A stretch of 64,000 bases of DNA from Lewinellaceae bacterium (GCA_020636375.1 JACJXZ010000005.1:558001-622000); one strand, 5' to 3'. Positions 26,240-35,503 are shown, counted from the stretch's first letter. Program-made: numbers and translations. Notes: a model not told the origin generated them from the sequence alone.

Positions 26240-26521
26240 GTGAAGCCACTTCGCTGTATAATATTGCTGACAACCCTACTCCTTGCGGGAGGCAACGAGT
26301 TGATTGTTGACCATTTCTCTCAGAAGGAATTGGTTTGCGTTTCGTTGGAAATAGAATCTAAAGAGAAACCTGGATCCGAAAATGAGGAAAAGCCGGATGA
26401 ATATTTCAGGAGCGAGCCATCTTTAACAATTTGGTTGTCGCCGATCCAATGTATTCCAAACCGGCAGTTGTCTTACCGCGCTCCTGTCCTGCTCAATTTT
26501 GATATCCCACCGGAGGCATAG
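26240..26521 (+). CDS. Small predicted exported protein
   Basis: A 93-residue frame from GTG with a plausible signal peptide (CIILLTTLLLAGG) and a polar, Glu/Lys-rich middle. No family recognised. It lies 150 bp before the carbonic anhydrase gene, and like it is richer in A+T than the surroundings. Support is weak: no recognised motif and a non-ATG start. Confidence 0.4.
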   Translation: MKPLRCIILLTTLLLAGGNELIVDHFSQKELVCVSLEIESKEKPGSENEEKPDEYFRSEPSLTIWLSPIQCIPNRQLSYRAPVLLNFDIPPEA

Positions 26522-26669
26522 TCAGCTTCCTGCCGGCCCCATCTATTCGTAATTGAATCTCATTAAAATGGAATGTCCCGAAGGCAACAAGCCGGAGGTA
26601 CAGGCCTGTCATTCTGATCACCACCAAGCCGAACACCAATCAAAAAGTAGGCAGTAAAATTTTAAAACG

Positions 26670-27413
26670 ATGACTAAGCAAAATTCATTTGTTGCTTTAG
26701 CTACCCTGCTATTGGTAGCATGCAACAATCAACCGACATCAAACACATCAAACGAGGTATCATCGCCGGCGCCGGAGACACGACCGCTGGTAGAAGAGGT
26801 GCTGACTAAAGAACAAAGGGATGCGCTAAGCCCTGACGAGGTACTGCAGTCATTTGAGAGAGGCAACCTGCGATTCATAAACAGCGACCTGACAGCAAGA
26901 GACCATTCCGCGCAAGTAAGAAAAAGTGCAACCGGACAATTTCCCAAAGCAGTGGTCTTATCCTGTCTGGATAGCAGGGTTCCCGTAGAGGACGTATTCG
27001 ACCGGGGAATTGGGGATATATTTGTAGGTAGAGTCGCAGGAAACTTTGTTAATGAAGACTTACTCGGTAGTATGGAGTTTGCATGTAAAGTAGCTGGGGC
27101 TAAACTCATTTTAGTGTTGGGCCACGAATATTGCGGCGCAGTAAAAGCGGCAATCGATGATGTCAAATTAGGTAACATTACTGCCCTGGTGAGTAAAATC
27201 CGCCCTGCTGTCGAAAAAGTAGAATATGAGGGAGACCGCTCCTCCAGTAATGAAGAATTTGTCCATCTGGTTTGTGAAAGCAATGTAAACCATACCATTG
27301 AACAAATAAGGCTGAACAGCCCCATACTGAAAGAAATGGAGGACAATGGAGAAATAAAAATTGTCGGAGGGATCTATGACATGGAAACAGGAGTGGTCAC
27401 TTTTATGAATTAG
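26670..27413 (+). CDS. Lipoprotein beta-class carbonic anhydrase
   Basis: A 247-residue enzyme for CO2/bicarbonate interconversion. A signal peptide ends in a lipobox (LLLVAC, Cys near 18), placing it on a membrane surface in the periplasm. The zinc and active-site pattern of the beta class is complete: SCLDSRVP (Cys, Asp, Arg) near residue 95 and GHEYCG (His, Cys) near 152, with GDIFVGRVAGN between. Exported beta carbonic anhydrases of this length are known in Bacteroidota. The stop codon adjoins a truncated pyruvate-kinase-like frame, which is odd (see that entry). The region is lower in GC than its flanks. Confidence 0.9.
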   Translation: MTKQNSFVALATLLLVACNNQPTSNTSNEVSSPAPETRPLVEEVLTKEQRDALSPDEVLQSFERGNLRFINSDLTARDHSAQVRKSATGQFPKAVVLSCLDSRVPVEDVFDRGIGDIFVGRVAGNFVNEDLLGSMEFACKVAGAKLILVLGHEYCGAVKAAIDDVKLGNITALVSKIRPAVEKVEYEGDRSSSNEEFVHLVCESNVNHTIEQIRLNSPILKEMEDNGEIKIVGGIYDMETGVVTFMN

Positions 27414-27451
27414 TAAACCTGAGCCATGGCAATATTGATGTATGGTCAAAG

Positions 27452-28483
27452 ATGGTACAATTTATCGACGAGATAAGAAGAAAAGACAAGCAAAACATCA
27501 AAATATACATGGATCTAGCCGGGCCCAAGATCAGGACATCCAATATCGAAATACACGGAAAAAAGGGGAAGGCTAAAGAAGGGATTTCCATTAAAAAAGG
27601 AGAACATATTATTCTGACCAAGCGAGCTACTTCTGGGAAGGAATCAAAGTTTGGCAAGAACAAAGAACAACTTGAAAAAGCTGAAATTGGCGTCGTGCTC
27701 CATGAGATCATAGACGATATGAACATCAATGACGTAGTCCTGTTTGACGACGGAATGATAAAGGCAGTTGTTATAGCAAAAGAAGGTGATGACGCAGAGT
27801 TGGTAATCACTAATTGTTACAAAAACAAGCTTTCCTCCCGAAAAGGGATCAACCTCCCCAACACCAAACTGAACCTGCCGGCCTTAACGGAGTCGGACAT
27901 AGAAAACCTTCCATTCATTTGTCAACATGCCGATATTGTTGGCTATTCCTTTGTCCGGACAGGGCAGGATGTGGAGTTTTTGTACCGCCATTTGGATAAA
28001 AATAATGCTGAAAACCTGGGGGTTGTTTTTAAAATCGAGAACAAAGAAGCTTTTGAAAACCTCCCGCAGATCCTGTTAAGTGGAATGAAGAGGGATAAAA
28101 TCGGGGTCATGATAGCAAGGGGGGATTTGGCGGTGGAAATGGGCTTTGAAAGAGTGTCAGAAGTTCAAAACCAGATACTCTGGATATGTGAAGCTGCCCA
28201 TATACCTGTCATTTGGGCCACTCAGGTATTGGAAAACCTCGCCAAAACCGGCATCCCGACAAGAGCGGAAATAAGCGACGCTGCCCAAGGAGCGCAGGCA
28301 GAATGTGTCATGTTGAACAAAGGGCCACATATCAGTGAGGCCATAAGAACCTTAAAGGATATTCTGACCAGAATGGAGGCTCACTCATTCAAAAGGAAAG
28401 GCGCCCTTAGGGCGCTGAATGTCGCCAAAAATTCAATGGCAGAGCTACGGGAGGCTGTCAAAACCAGATCAGCTAAAGTATAA
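27452..28483 (+). CDS. N-terminally truncated pyruvate-kinase-like protein
   Basis: A 343-residue protein with barrel-domain motifs of the pyruvate kinase family: DLAGPKIRT, a B-domain-like stretch with LFDDGMIKA, KGINLPNTKLNLPALTESD, FKIENKEAFEN, MIARGDLAVEMGFERV and WATQVLENLAKTGIPTRAE. The canonical nucleotide-loop motif is replaced by CVMLNKGP, as in a divergent subgroup of the family. The start of the barrel (the ATIGPAS region) is missing. The frame is open upstream of the ATG and still reads NLSHGN, a conserved family motif, right up to the carbonic anhydrase stop codon. So the gene was cut at that junction, and the ATG is probably fortuitous. Confidence 0.8.
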   Translation: MVQFIDEIRRKDKQNIKIYMDLAGPKIRTSNIEIHGKKGKAKEGISIKKGEHIILTKRATSGKESKFGKNKEQLEKAEIGVVLHEIIDDMNINDVVLFDDGMIKAVVIAKEGDDAELVITNCYKNKLSSRKGINLPNTKLNLPALTESDIENLPFICQHADIVGYSFVRTGQDVEFLYRHLDKNNAENLGVVFKIENKEAFENLPQILLSGMKRDKIGVMIARGDLAVEMGFERVSEVQNQILWICEAAHIPVIWATQVLENLAKTGIPTRAEISDAAQGAQAECVMLNKGPHISEAIRTLKDILTRMEAHSFKRKGALRALNVAKNSMAELREAVKTRSAKV

Positions 28484-28485
28484 TC

Positions 28486-31400
28486 TCAGCTCACCTGATA
28501 CTCCACCCCCAGTTTTTCCAGTTCTGCGATGAAGCCATTCGTCGCATTTACTCTGCGGTCTTTGGCGGCCATGGCGAGGCGCATCCGGTTGGCTTTGTCC
28601 AGCAGTTCCATACGGAGGCGATGTGGGCCCTTGTGCTGTTTGCACAGCTCGTCGATGCGGTCGATGAGGCCGGGGGTAATGGTTTCGAGCGGTAGTTTGA
28701 GCGTAATGGAATCGGCCAGGTTCTCCGCAACGCCTTCCAGCAATTTGACGTCCTTGACCTTAAACTCCATACCATCACCGCGCCAGCTGCGCTGCCACCC
28801 CCCTTTGATGAAAAGGGCCTTGCCTTCCTCGAAGAGATGCTTGAACTTCTGGTAGTCCTCCCCGAAGAGCTTGAACTCGTAGGATCCGTTGTAGTCGCTC
28901 AGCTCGAAGATGCCCCAGCCGTTGCCGTTGCGGCTGACCAGGTGGCGCGCCACGGTCACCATGCCCGCCAGGTTGAGAGCGGGTCGGTTCTGGTTGTCGT
29001 CCATCTCGTTGAGCGGGCAGGTGGTGAAGTTCTCGATCTCCAGGCGGTAATCGTCCAGCGGATGGCCGCTGATGAATATGCCGGTCACCTCCTTTTCGTT
29101 ATTGAGCTTCTCGATCAGGGGCCAGGGTGGGCATTCGGGCACGGGCGGCTCGGGGACCATCACCTCGTCCGTCGCTCCGAAGAGGGAGTTTACCGCCTGC
29201 GCTTTCTGTGCCTGGTAGGCGTTGCCGTAGCGGAGGGCGTGTTCGAGCAGGGTATCGTACTTGTCGGAAGGCGCAAAGTACTGGGAACGGGTGACGCCCT
29301 CGAAGCAGTCGAAGCCGCCGCCCAGGGCCAGGCTTTCCAGCACCTTCTTGTTGATGGCGCGCAGGCTCAGGCGGCGCACCATGTCGAAGAGGCTTCCGAA
29401 GGGGCCATTGGCCTCGCGCTCCTTCAGGATCTCTTCCACCGGCCCCTCCCCTACCCCTTTCAGGGCCGACAGGCCGAAGCGGATGTGGCCGGCCGGGTTG
29501 ACCGAAAAGTCGGAAGCGGATTCGTTGACGCTCGGCCCCAGCACCATCAGCCCCATGCGCTTGCACTCCTGAAGAAAGAAGGTTACTTTGGAAATGTCGT
29601 TCTTGTTGTGCGTCAGCACGCTGGCCATAAACTCGGCCGGGTAGTGGGCCTTGAGGTAGGCCGTCTGGAAGGCCACGAAGGCATAACAGGTAGAGTGCGA
29701 CTTGTTGAAGGCGTAGGAAGCGAAGGCCTCCCAGTCTTTCCAGACCTTATCGAGCACATCCTTGGGATGGCCGTTGCCGGTGCCGCCCTCGATGAAGAGC
29801 GGATAGAGGGCGTCGATCTCTTTCTTTTTCTTTTTACCCATCCCCTTGCGGAGGCGGTCGGCCTGGCCTTTGGTGAAGTTGGCCAGTTTTTGGGAGAGGA
29901 GCATCACCTGCTCCTGATAGACACAATTATGGACGATAATGTTGTTGGCAACGAAGTTATGGATACCCTCAACCGTGATGTCGTATACGAGTTCTTCGCC
30001 CGCCGGTTCGATGGCGGTGATCTCGTCCCAGCGGACGCCTGTCATTTCCACCCGCCGGCCCCCGCCAGCGGGGGAGGTTTTGCTCAGAGTTGGCGGGGCA
30101 TCATTTGGCATTTTCCCCCGCTGGCGGGCCTGTCCCGGCTTCATGCCGGGAGGGTTAGGGGGTAGATTGAAGCGCTGATAAGGTTTATTACTGCTTAAGT
30201 TTTTATTCGGCAAACCGGTTTTTTCTGCCCGGTAGCTTTTGTCAACAAAATTTGTATTCTGGGTTACTTTTTCTTGTATGAACCCTCTGGTTATTCTGCT
30301 CAGGAAAGCAGCAGGATCATTTATCTCAACTTCAAAACCACCCTTGCGGGAAGATTCGACAGCGGTAGAGGCGATGCCCAGCCTCAGCAGCAAAGATTGT
30401 ATGTCAAAAACCAAGCGTCCGGAGCCGGCCGCAAAGCGAAAAGAATCGCCCCCGGTATATCGGCAATGATCCAACAGCACTGACAGAAAAAAGGCTATGT
30501 CTTCCTCCCGCAACCCAAATACAAAATCCGGCACAGACAGCCTTTCCGAAGCCAGGCTTGCCAGTACACTTAATTGTTCCCGGGTGCAGGTTTCTTCTGC
30601 TGCCACATCCAGCTTCCCGGGCGTAGCAATGTAATCCCCCGCGCCAAGCTGCCCGATCTCCCGCCATCCTTCCTCTGTCAGCACCTCATGGTTGGAGGTC
30701 ATTTTAATGTTGGCGCCGCTGCGTAACTTTACTTCATAAACCGACTTGCGGCCATTGCAAACCCAATGGGTTACTTTCGCCCGTTGGGTTTGCAGTTGCT
30801 CATCTATCCCCTGCACGTAAAATTCCCCCACCTTATCCTGCAGGGTATCAATTCGCACGGGTTTCCCTGTTGTCGCATCATGAACGAGGGCGTCTCCTGT
30901 CAAGCAAATTCCGTAAGTCTCATGGAGATACTCCGACATCGCCTCCAAATCGTATGTCACCGGCTTGCGGCCGTGCTTGCGGTCGATGAACTCGGGGATA
31001 TATTCGAGCGGCCCCGGCCGGTACAGGGCGTTCATGGCGATGAGGTCCTCGAAGGTGGTCGGCTTCAGCTCCTTCATGTACTTTTGCATCCCGTGGGATT
31101 CGTACTGGAAGATGCCGACGGTGTCGCCCCGCTGGAAAAGCTCGTAGGTTTTCCCGTCGTCGAGGGGCACCTCGTCCATGTCCAGTTTGACGCCGTGGTT
31201 TTCTTCCACCATGCGCACGGCATCCTTGATGATGGTCAGCGTTTTGAGGCCGAGGAAGTCCATCTTGAGCAGGCCGGCGGCCTCGGCCACGCTGTTGTCG
31301 AACTGGGAGACGAGCATGCCGGTGTCCTTATCGGCCTTGACGGGCACGTACTTGGTGATCTCATCCGGGGTGATCACCACGCCGCAGGCGTGGATGCCGG

Positions 31401-33000
31401 TGTTGCGCACGGAGCCTTCCAGCTTCTGAGCGGTGCGGATCATCTCCCCGATCGTATCCTGGCCTTCAGCCAGCTGGCGGAACTGGTAGGCCTTGTCGAG
31501 TTCCTCCGAGTTGAGTACATCCTTGAGCTTGGGGTCCACGTCGCCCGGCGCCAGCACGGCGCGCAGGGAGGCTTTCAGGTGAGAGGGGAAAGTTTTGGAC
31601 ACCTTGTCTACCTCCGAAAGGGGCACGTTGAGCACCCGGCCGACGTCGCGCAGGGACATCTTGGCGGCCATGGTGCCGTAGGTGACGATCTGCGCCACCT
31701 GGTTCTGCCCGTACTTGCCGATCACGTAGTCGATCACCTTTTGCCGGCCCTCGTCGTCGAAGTCGATGTCGATATCCGGCATCGACACCCGCTCCGGGTT
31801 GAGGAAGCGCTCGAACAGCAGGTCGTACTTGATGGGGTCGACGTTGGTGATGCCGATACAGTAGGCCACCGCCGAGCCGGCGGCAGAACCCCGCCCCGGC
31901 CCCACCGACACGCCCATCTGGCGGGCAGTGGTAGTAAAGTCCTGAACGATGAGGAAATAACCGGGATAACCCGAGTTTTTGATGACCGACAACTCGAAAT
32001 CCAGGCGCTCTTTGATTTCGGGCGTGATCGTGCCATAGCGGCGTTTGGCCCCTTCGTAGGTGAGATGCCGCAGGTAGTCGTCCTGGTCCTGGAAGCCCCG
32101 GGGCAGCGGGAAGGCGGGCAGCAGGATGTCCCGCGCCAGGGTCAGCTTGTCGATCTTGTCGAAGATCTCTATGGTGTTGTCCACCGACTCCGGCACGTCG
32201 TGAAACAGCTTGTTCATCTCCTGCTGCGTCTTGAAGTAGAAATCGGAACTCGGGAATTTGAAGCGGCCGGCTTCTTCCAGCAGGCTGTTGGTGTTGACGC
32301 ACAGCAGGATGTCGTGCGGCAGGTAGTCCTCCTCTTCCAGGTAGTGGGAGTCGTTGGTGCAGATGGCTTTGACGTTGTACTTTCGGGCGAATTGGAGGAG
32401 TTGCTGGTTGACATCCTCCTGGCTGACGCCCAGCCCGTCGATATTGTCCAGGCCGCGGTGGCGCTGCAGTTCGATGTAATAGTCCTCGCCGAACAGGTCC
32501 AGCCACCAGCGCAGCTTTTTTTCCGCGTCCTCCAGCTTGCCGTGCAGGATGGCCTGCGGGATCTCTGCGCCGATGCAGCAACTGGTGGCGATCAGCCCTT
32601 CGTGGTATTTTTCGATCAGCTCCTTGTCGATGCGGGGGAATTTGCCGTACAGGCCTTCGATGAAGCCGAGGGAGCAGAGCTTGGACAGGTTCTCGTACCC
32701 TTTCTGGTTTTTGGCCAGCAGCAGTTGGTGGTAGCGGTTGTCCTGCTCGCCGGCGGCGCGGGAGAAGGATTGCTTATGGCGGTCCTCCACGAGGTAGAAC
32801 TCGCAGCCGATGATCGGCTTGAGGCCGCGGTTCTCCGCTTCAGACACGAATTTGAAGGCGCCGAACATGTTGCCATGGTCGGTCAGCGCAACGCCTTTCT
32901 GCCCGTCTCTGGCGGCTTTGTCCATCATCGCTCCGATGTCCGTGGCGCCGTCCAGCAGGGAGTATTGAGTATGGCAGTGAAGGTGTACGAAATCTGGCAT
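28486..33000 (-). CDS. dnaE: DNA polymerase III subunit alpha with in-frame intein
   Basis: The replicative polymerase catalytic subunit, 1504 residues as translated, about 1177 after removal of a 327-residue intein. The start is the ATG at 33000 (MPDFVHLHCHTQYSLLDGA), which begins the PHP domain; a longer frame upstream is just tandem repeat. The catalytic palm has PDIDIDFDDEGR near residue 425. The conserved YGI-VYQEQVM motif is interrupted by the intein; the finger/tandem HhH and OB-fold regions follow (FELSDYNGSYEFKLFGEDY). All other conserved blocks are intact, so splicing should restore a functional, essential enzyme. Confidence 0.96.
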   Translation of the reverse strand: MPDFVHLHCHTQYSLLDGATDIGAMMDKAARDGQKGVALTDHGNMFGAFKFVSEAENRGLKPIIGCEFYLVEDRHKQSFSRAAGEQDNRYHQLLLAKNQKGYENLSKLCSLGFIEGLYGKFPRIDKELIEKYHEGLIATSCCIGAEIPQAILHGKLEDAEKKLRWWLDLFGEDYYIELQRHRGLDNIDGLGVSQEDVNQQLLQFARKYNVKAICTNDSHYLEEEDYLPHDILLCVNTNSLLEEAGRFKFPSSDFYFKTQQEMNKLFHDVPESVDNTIEIFDKIDKLTLARDILLPAFPLPRGFQDQDDYLRHLTYEGAKRRYGTITPEIKERLDFELSVIKNSGYPGYFLIVQDFTTTARQMGVSVGPGRGSAAGSAVAYCIGITNVDPIKYDLLFERFLNPERVSMPDIDIDFDDEGRQKVIDYVIGKYGQNQVAQIVTYGTMAAKMSLRDVGRVLNVPLSEVDKVSKTFPSHLKASLRAVLAPGDVDPKLKDVLNSEELDKAYQFRQLAEGQDTIGEMIRTAQKLEGSVRNTGIHACGVVITPDEITKYVPVKADKDTGMLVSQFDNSVAEAAGLLKMDFLGLKTLTIIKDAVRMVEENHGVKLDMDEVPLDDGKTYELFQRGDTVGIFQYESHGMQKYMKELKPTTFEDLIAMNALYRPGPLEYIPEFIDRKHGRKPVTYDLEAMSEYLHETYGICLTGDALVHDATTGKPVRIDTLQDKVGEFYVQGIDEQLQTQRAKVTHWVCNGRKSVYEVKLRSGANIKMTSNHEVLTEEGWREIGQLGAGDYIATPGKLDVAAEETCTREQLSVLASLASERLSVPDFVFGLREEDIAFFLSVLLDHCRYTGGDSFRFAAGSGRLVFDIQSLLLRLGIASTAVESSRKGGFEVEINDPAAFLSRITRGFIQEKVTQNTNFVDKSYRAEKTGLPNKNLSSNKPYQRFNLPPNPPGMKPGQARQRGKMPNDAPPTLSKTSPAGGGRRVEMTGVRWDEITAIEPAGEELVYDITVEGIHNFVANNIIVHNCVYQEQVMLLSQKLANFTKGQADRLRKGMGKKKKKEIDALYPLFIEGGTGNGHPKDVLDKVWKDWEAFASYAFNKSHSTCYAFVAFQTAYLKAHYPAEFMASVLTHNKNDISKVTFFLQECKRMGLMVLGPSVNESASDFSVNPAGHIRFGLSALKGVGEGPVEEILKEREANGPFGSLFDMVRRLSLRAINKKVLESLALGGGFDCFEGVTRSQYFAPSDKYDTLLEHALRYGNAYQAQKAQAVNSLFGATDEVMVPEPPVPECPPWPLIEKLNNEKEVTGIFISGHPLDDYRLEIENFTTCPLNEMDDNQNRPALNLAGMVTVARHLVSRNGNGWGIFELSDYNGSYEFKLFGEDYQKFKHLFEEGKALFIKGGWQRSWRGDGMEFKVKDVKLLEGVAENLADSITLKLPLETITPGLIDRIDELCKQHKGPHRLRMELLDKANRMRLAMAAKDRRVNATNGFIAELEKLGVEYQVS
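29926..30906 (-). other. Intein inserted in DnaE (327 residues, decayed homing endonuclease)
   Basis: Splices between extein YGI and CVYQEQV. Residue 1 is Cys in CLTGDALVHD (block A); block B is MTSNHEVLT; block F is RWDEITAIEPAGEELVYDITVEG-like; block G is HNFVANNIIVHN with the terminal Asn and a +1 Cys. All splicing residues are present. The middle (about residues 95-215) keeps a faint LAGLIDADG-like shape (DIAFFLSVLLDHC, IQSLLLRLGIAS) but lacks the acidic catalytic residues, so the homing endonuclease appears dead. About 37 residues before block F are encoded by an inserted palindromic DNA repeat. Confidence 0.95.
30061..30150. repeat. Palindromic DNA repeat inserted in frame within the intein
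   Basis: Perfect 15-bp inverted arms cccgccagcggggga (30061-30075) and its complement (30114-30128), each itself nearly palindromic, followed by a hairpin cccggc-ttcat-gccggg. Its translation (PPGMKPGQAR, TLSKTSPAGGGRR) is low-complexity Pro/Gly/Lys-rich and unlike intein sequence. It has the make-up of an intergenic REP or MITE element that happened to enter without stop codons. Confidence 0.8.
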
Positions 33001-33003
33001 GGT

Positions 33004-33043
33004 TGAGTGAGTGAATGAGTGAATGAATGAGTGAATGAGTGAA
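33004..33043. repeat. Tandem repeat (gagtgaat, 8-bp unit)
   Basis: Five units of gagtgaat precede the dnaE start codon by 3 bp, so the whole expected ribosome-binding region is repeat. The complementary attcactc units are at 52026-52099 and inside the family 1 MITE (60847-61018). Confidence 0.85.
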
Positions 33044-33330
33044 CTGCCGGCCGAGGGGCCACCATTACAAATGCACAAATTTTCCCCGGCTCGGAGAGAC
33101 GGGTCACAAAATCAGTTCTTCGTCTTGCAGGAAGGGCTTTTTATTGAACACCGAAGTTACCGTTTTCGATGCAGTTCATGAAACAAAATTGTTCCGAGTT
33201 TTCCACAAATTGTTGGCAAGTTTTTTTGCCGGAGAAAACTGCAGGAACCGGCTGGAGGCATTGCAGTTTTCTCCGGCGGCTTAGGCAGGGCCCGGTTCCA
33301 GTTGTTATCGACCTTGATAAAATTGTCCCG

Positions 33331-33338
33331 TATTTTTG
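33331..33338 (+). promoter_or_regulatory. Candidate -7 box (TATTTTTG) of the TPR-HTH gene
   Basis: Exact TAnnTTTG match with a TTG at 33314-33316, 14 bp upstream (shorter than the ideal spacing). It lies 56 bp before the ATG of the TPR-HTH gene. The rest of the gap 33001-33330 shows no gene. Confidence 0.45.
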
Positions 33339-33393
33339 TAAATTTACCGCTCCCTTCCGCCCTATCATCCCAAATACTATTTAAACCGGATCA

Positions 33394-35283
33394 ATGTCAG
33401 GTATTCCCCATTTAAAGTACGGCCTCCTTTTCCTGATCGTCCCTGCGCTCTCCGGAACTGCTGTTGCCAGCAGCGCCATCGACACGGCCATCATCCACCA
33501 GTACTTCCGCAATGCGGAAAACGCGTCCACGCCCGACTCCGCTGAATACTGGTACCTGCGGGCGATGCGCCGGAGCGAGGAGTCGAAGTACTACCGGTGC
33601 CTGTTCGACGGCTCGCGGGCCATGGGCGACTTCTACGCCACCCAGAACCGCTTTGAGGACGCGGAACAGTGGCTGTCCAAAGGCCTGCAATGGATGCAGG
33701 AGGGAGGCGACGGGGCACAGCAGGCCGCCATGTACAACGAGCTGGGCATTATCAACTACTACCAGGGAGAGATTTCCGCTTCTATCGTTTTTTTTCAGAA
33801 GGCCATTCCCCTGTACGAGGCGCACGGCACTACCGAGCAGGTGGCCAATGGCTACTCCAACCTGGCCAACCTCCAACAGATCACCGGCAATTGGGTGGTC
33901 AGCGTGGAAAATTATCTGAAGGCCATGAAGCTCTTCGAGGAGATCGGCCTGCAGAATGGCGTCGGCACCACCCTCTACAATATCGGCGCCTTGTACTACG
34001 ACAACGGCCGCGACTCGCTGGCCGCCGCCTACTACCGCCAGGCGGAGGACATCCTGCGGCAGGGGGGCGACAGCGTCTACCTGGCCCAGGTGCTGACCTC
34101 CACCTCCGATTATTATACCAACCAGGAGAGATGGGAGGAGGGAGAAAATGCCCTGCAGGAAGCCCTGTCCATCTTCGAAACCCACCAGTTCCCGATGGGC
34201 ATCGCCAACAGCTGCAACAAGCTGGGCGGCATCTGCCTCCACTACGGCCAACTGGATAAGGCGGAAGTATACATCACCCGGGCCTACCAACTGGCGGAAA
34301 CCCTCAGCAGCGACCAGGAGGTCGGCTCAGCCCTCCTGAACCGCGCCAGGCTGGCCAAGGAGCGGCGCCAGTACCAGAACGCCCTGCAGGACGCCCGGCG
34401 CAGCCTGGCTATCTTCAAAGAACTAGGCATAAAAGAACACATCTTTGGTACCCATAAACTGCTCTACGAAATCCATGCCGCCTTCGGAAATTACCAGCTC
34501 GCCCTGGAGGAACACCGCACGTATGCCGAACTCCAGGACAGCTTCATCAACAACCAGACGAACCGGCAAATCTCCGAGCTGCAGGTGGCCTACGACACGG
34601 AAAAGAAAGACCGGGAAATCACTGCCCTGAAACAGAAAGCCCAGCTCTCCCGCCTCCGCTATACCCTGCTGGCCGGCGCCCTGCTGGCCGCCCTGCTGCT
34701 TGGCGGGCTGCTCTACAACCGCCAGCGCCTCAAACACCGCAAGGACCGCCAGCTGCGCGAACAGGAACAACGCCTGGAAGCCGAACGCCTGCGCGCCGCC
34801 CAACTGGAAAAGGAACAACTGCAGCGCGAACTGGACCACAAAAAACAGGAACTCGCCACCCAGGTCCTCCACCTTTGCCGCAAAAACGAGATGCTGCAAA
34901 ATATCCAGAACGAACTCACCGCCCTGCCCGGCAGCAACGCGCCCGACAGAAAAGCCAAAAGCCTCGCCCGACAGATCAGCCGCAGCCTGGAATCCGACGA
35001 AGACTGGGAGGCCTTCCTGGAATCCTTCCGCTCCGTCCACCGGGATTTCTTCGACCAACTCGCCCGGGAATACCCCACCCTCACCACCGGCGAGGTGCGC
35101 CTCGCCTCCCTCATGAAACTCAACCTCTCTACCAAAGAGATCGCCACCTTGCTCAACATCACCGCCGAAGGCGTAAAAAAAGCCCGCTACCGCCTGCGCA
35201 AAAAGATGGGCATGGATTCGGACGTGAATATCCAGGAGTTCCTGCTCCGGTATCCGGGGGTGGTGGAAGTGGTGGATGGTTGA
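33394..35283 (+). CDS. Membrane TPR regulator with C-terminal LuxR-like helix-turn-helix
   Basis: A 629-residue protein. It has a signal peptide/first helix (GLLFLIVPALSGTAVAS), then at least seven tetratricopeptide repeats in the periplasm (for example AAMYNELGIINYYQGEISASIVFFQKAI), a single membrane helix near 430-448 (TLLAGALLAALLLGGLLY), a coiled coil of about 50 residues (QRLEAERLRAAQLEKEQLQRELD) and a C-terminal helix-turn-helix (LSTKEIATLLNITAEGVKKARYRLRKK). This architecture, a one-component periplasmic sensor with a cytosolic DNA-binding end, is common in Bacteroidota. No target is predictable. Stands alone, followed by the 42-bp tandem repeat. Confidence 0.9.
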   Translation: MSGIPHLKYGLLFLIVPALSGTAVASSAIDTAIIHQYFRNAENASTPDSAEYWYLRAMRRSEESKYYRCLFDGSRAMGDFYATQNRFEDAEQWLSKGLQWMQEGGDGAQQAAMYNELGIINYYQGEISASIVFFQKAIPLYEAHGTTEQVANGYSNLANLQQITGNWVVSVENYLKAMKLFEEIGLQNGVGTTLYNIGALYYDNGRDSLAAAYYRQAEDILRQGGDSVYLAQVLTSTSDYYTNQERWEEGENALQEALSIFETHQFPMGIANSCNKLGGICLHYGQLDKAEVYITRAYQLAETLSSDQEVGSALLNRARLAKERRQYQNALQDARRSLAIFKELGIKEHIFGTHKLLYEIHAAFGNYQLALEEHRTYAELQDSFINNQTNRQISELQVAYDTEKKDREITALKQKAQLSRLRYTLLAGALLAALLLGGLLYNRQRLKHRKDRQLREQEQRLEAERLRAAQLEKEQLQRELDHKKQELATQVLHLCRKNEMLQNIQNELTALPGSNAPDRKAKSLARQISRSLESDEDWEAFLESFRSVHRDFFDQLAREYPTLTTGEVRLASLMKLNLSTKEIATLLNITAEGVKKARYRLRKKMGMDSDVNIQEFLLRYPGVVEVVDG

Positions 35284-35331
35284 AAGGGATATTGTTATTG
35301 GGCTATATTGTTATATTGATTGGCTCAGTGG

Positions 35332-35499
35332 AAGCCTTGGGTAGGTTATATTGCTATATTGTTGGCAAAGCGGAAGCCTTGGATAGGTTATATTGCTATA
35401 TTGTTGGCAAAGCGGAAGCCTTGGGTAGGTTATATTGCTATATTGTTGGCAAAGCGGAAGCCTTGGATAGGTTATATTGCTATATTGTTGGCAAAGCGG
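35332..35499. repeat. Tandem repeat, 42-bp unit x 4
   Basis: Four copies of a 42-bp unit starting aagccttggg/aagccttgga and containing ttatattgctatattgttgg. Copies alternate strictly at one base (ggg, gga, ggg, gga), so the last duplication was of an 84-bp dimer. Because 42 is a multiple of 3, the frame running through it shows a 14-residue repeat (KPWVGYIAILLAKR), which I do not take as a gene. The inner ttatattgctatattg resembles the 8-bp repeat units seen elsewhere. Confidence 0.95.
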
Positions 35500-35503
35500 T
35501 TTT

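Noticed and set aside
30766..33006. Plus-strand frame of 746 codons opposite dnaE
   Set aside because: Pure shadow of dnaE; the coding strand is established by PHP and palm motifs.
35332..35499. CRISPR-like array or 14-residue repeat protein
   Set aside because: Repeats are contiguous without spacers; the apparent protein exists only because 42 is a multiple of 3, and it lacks a start and any known fold.
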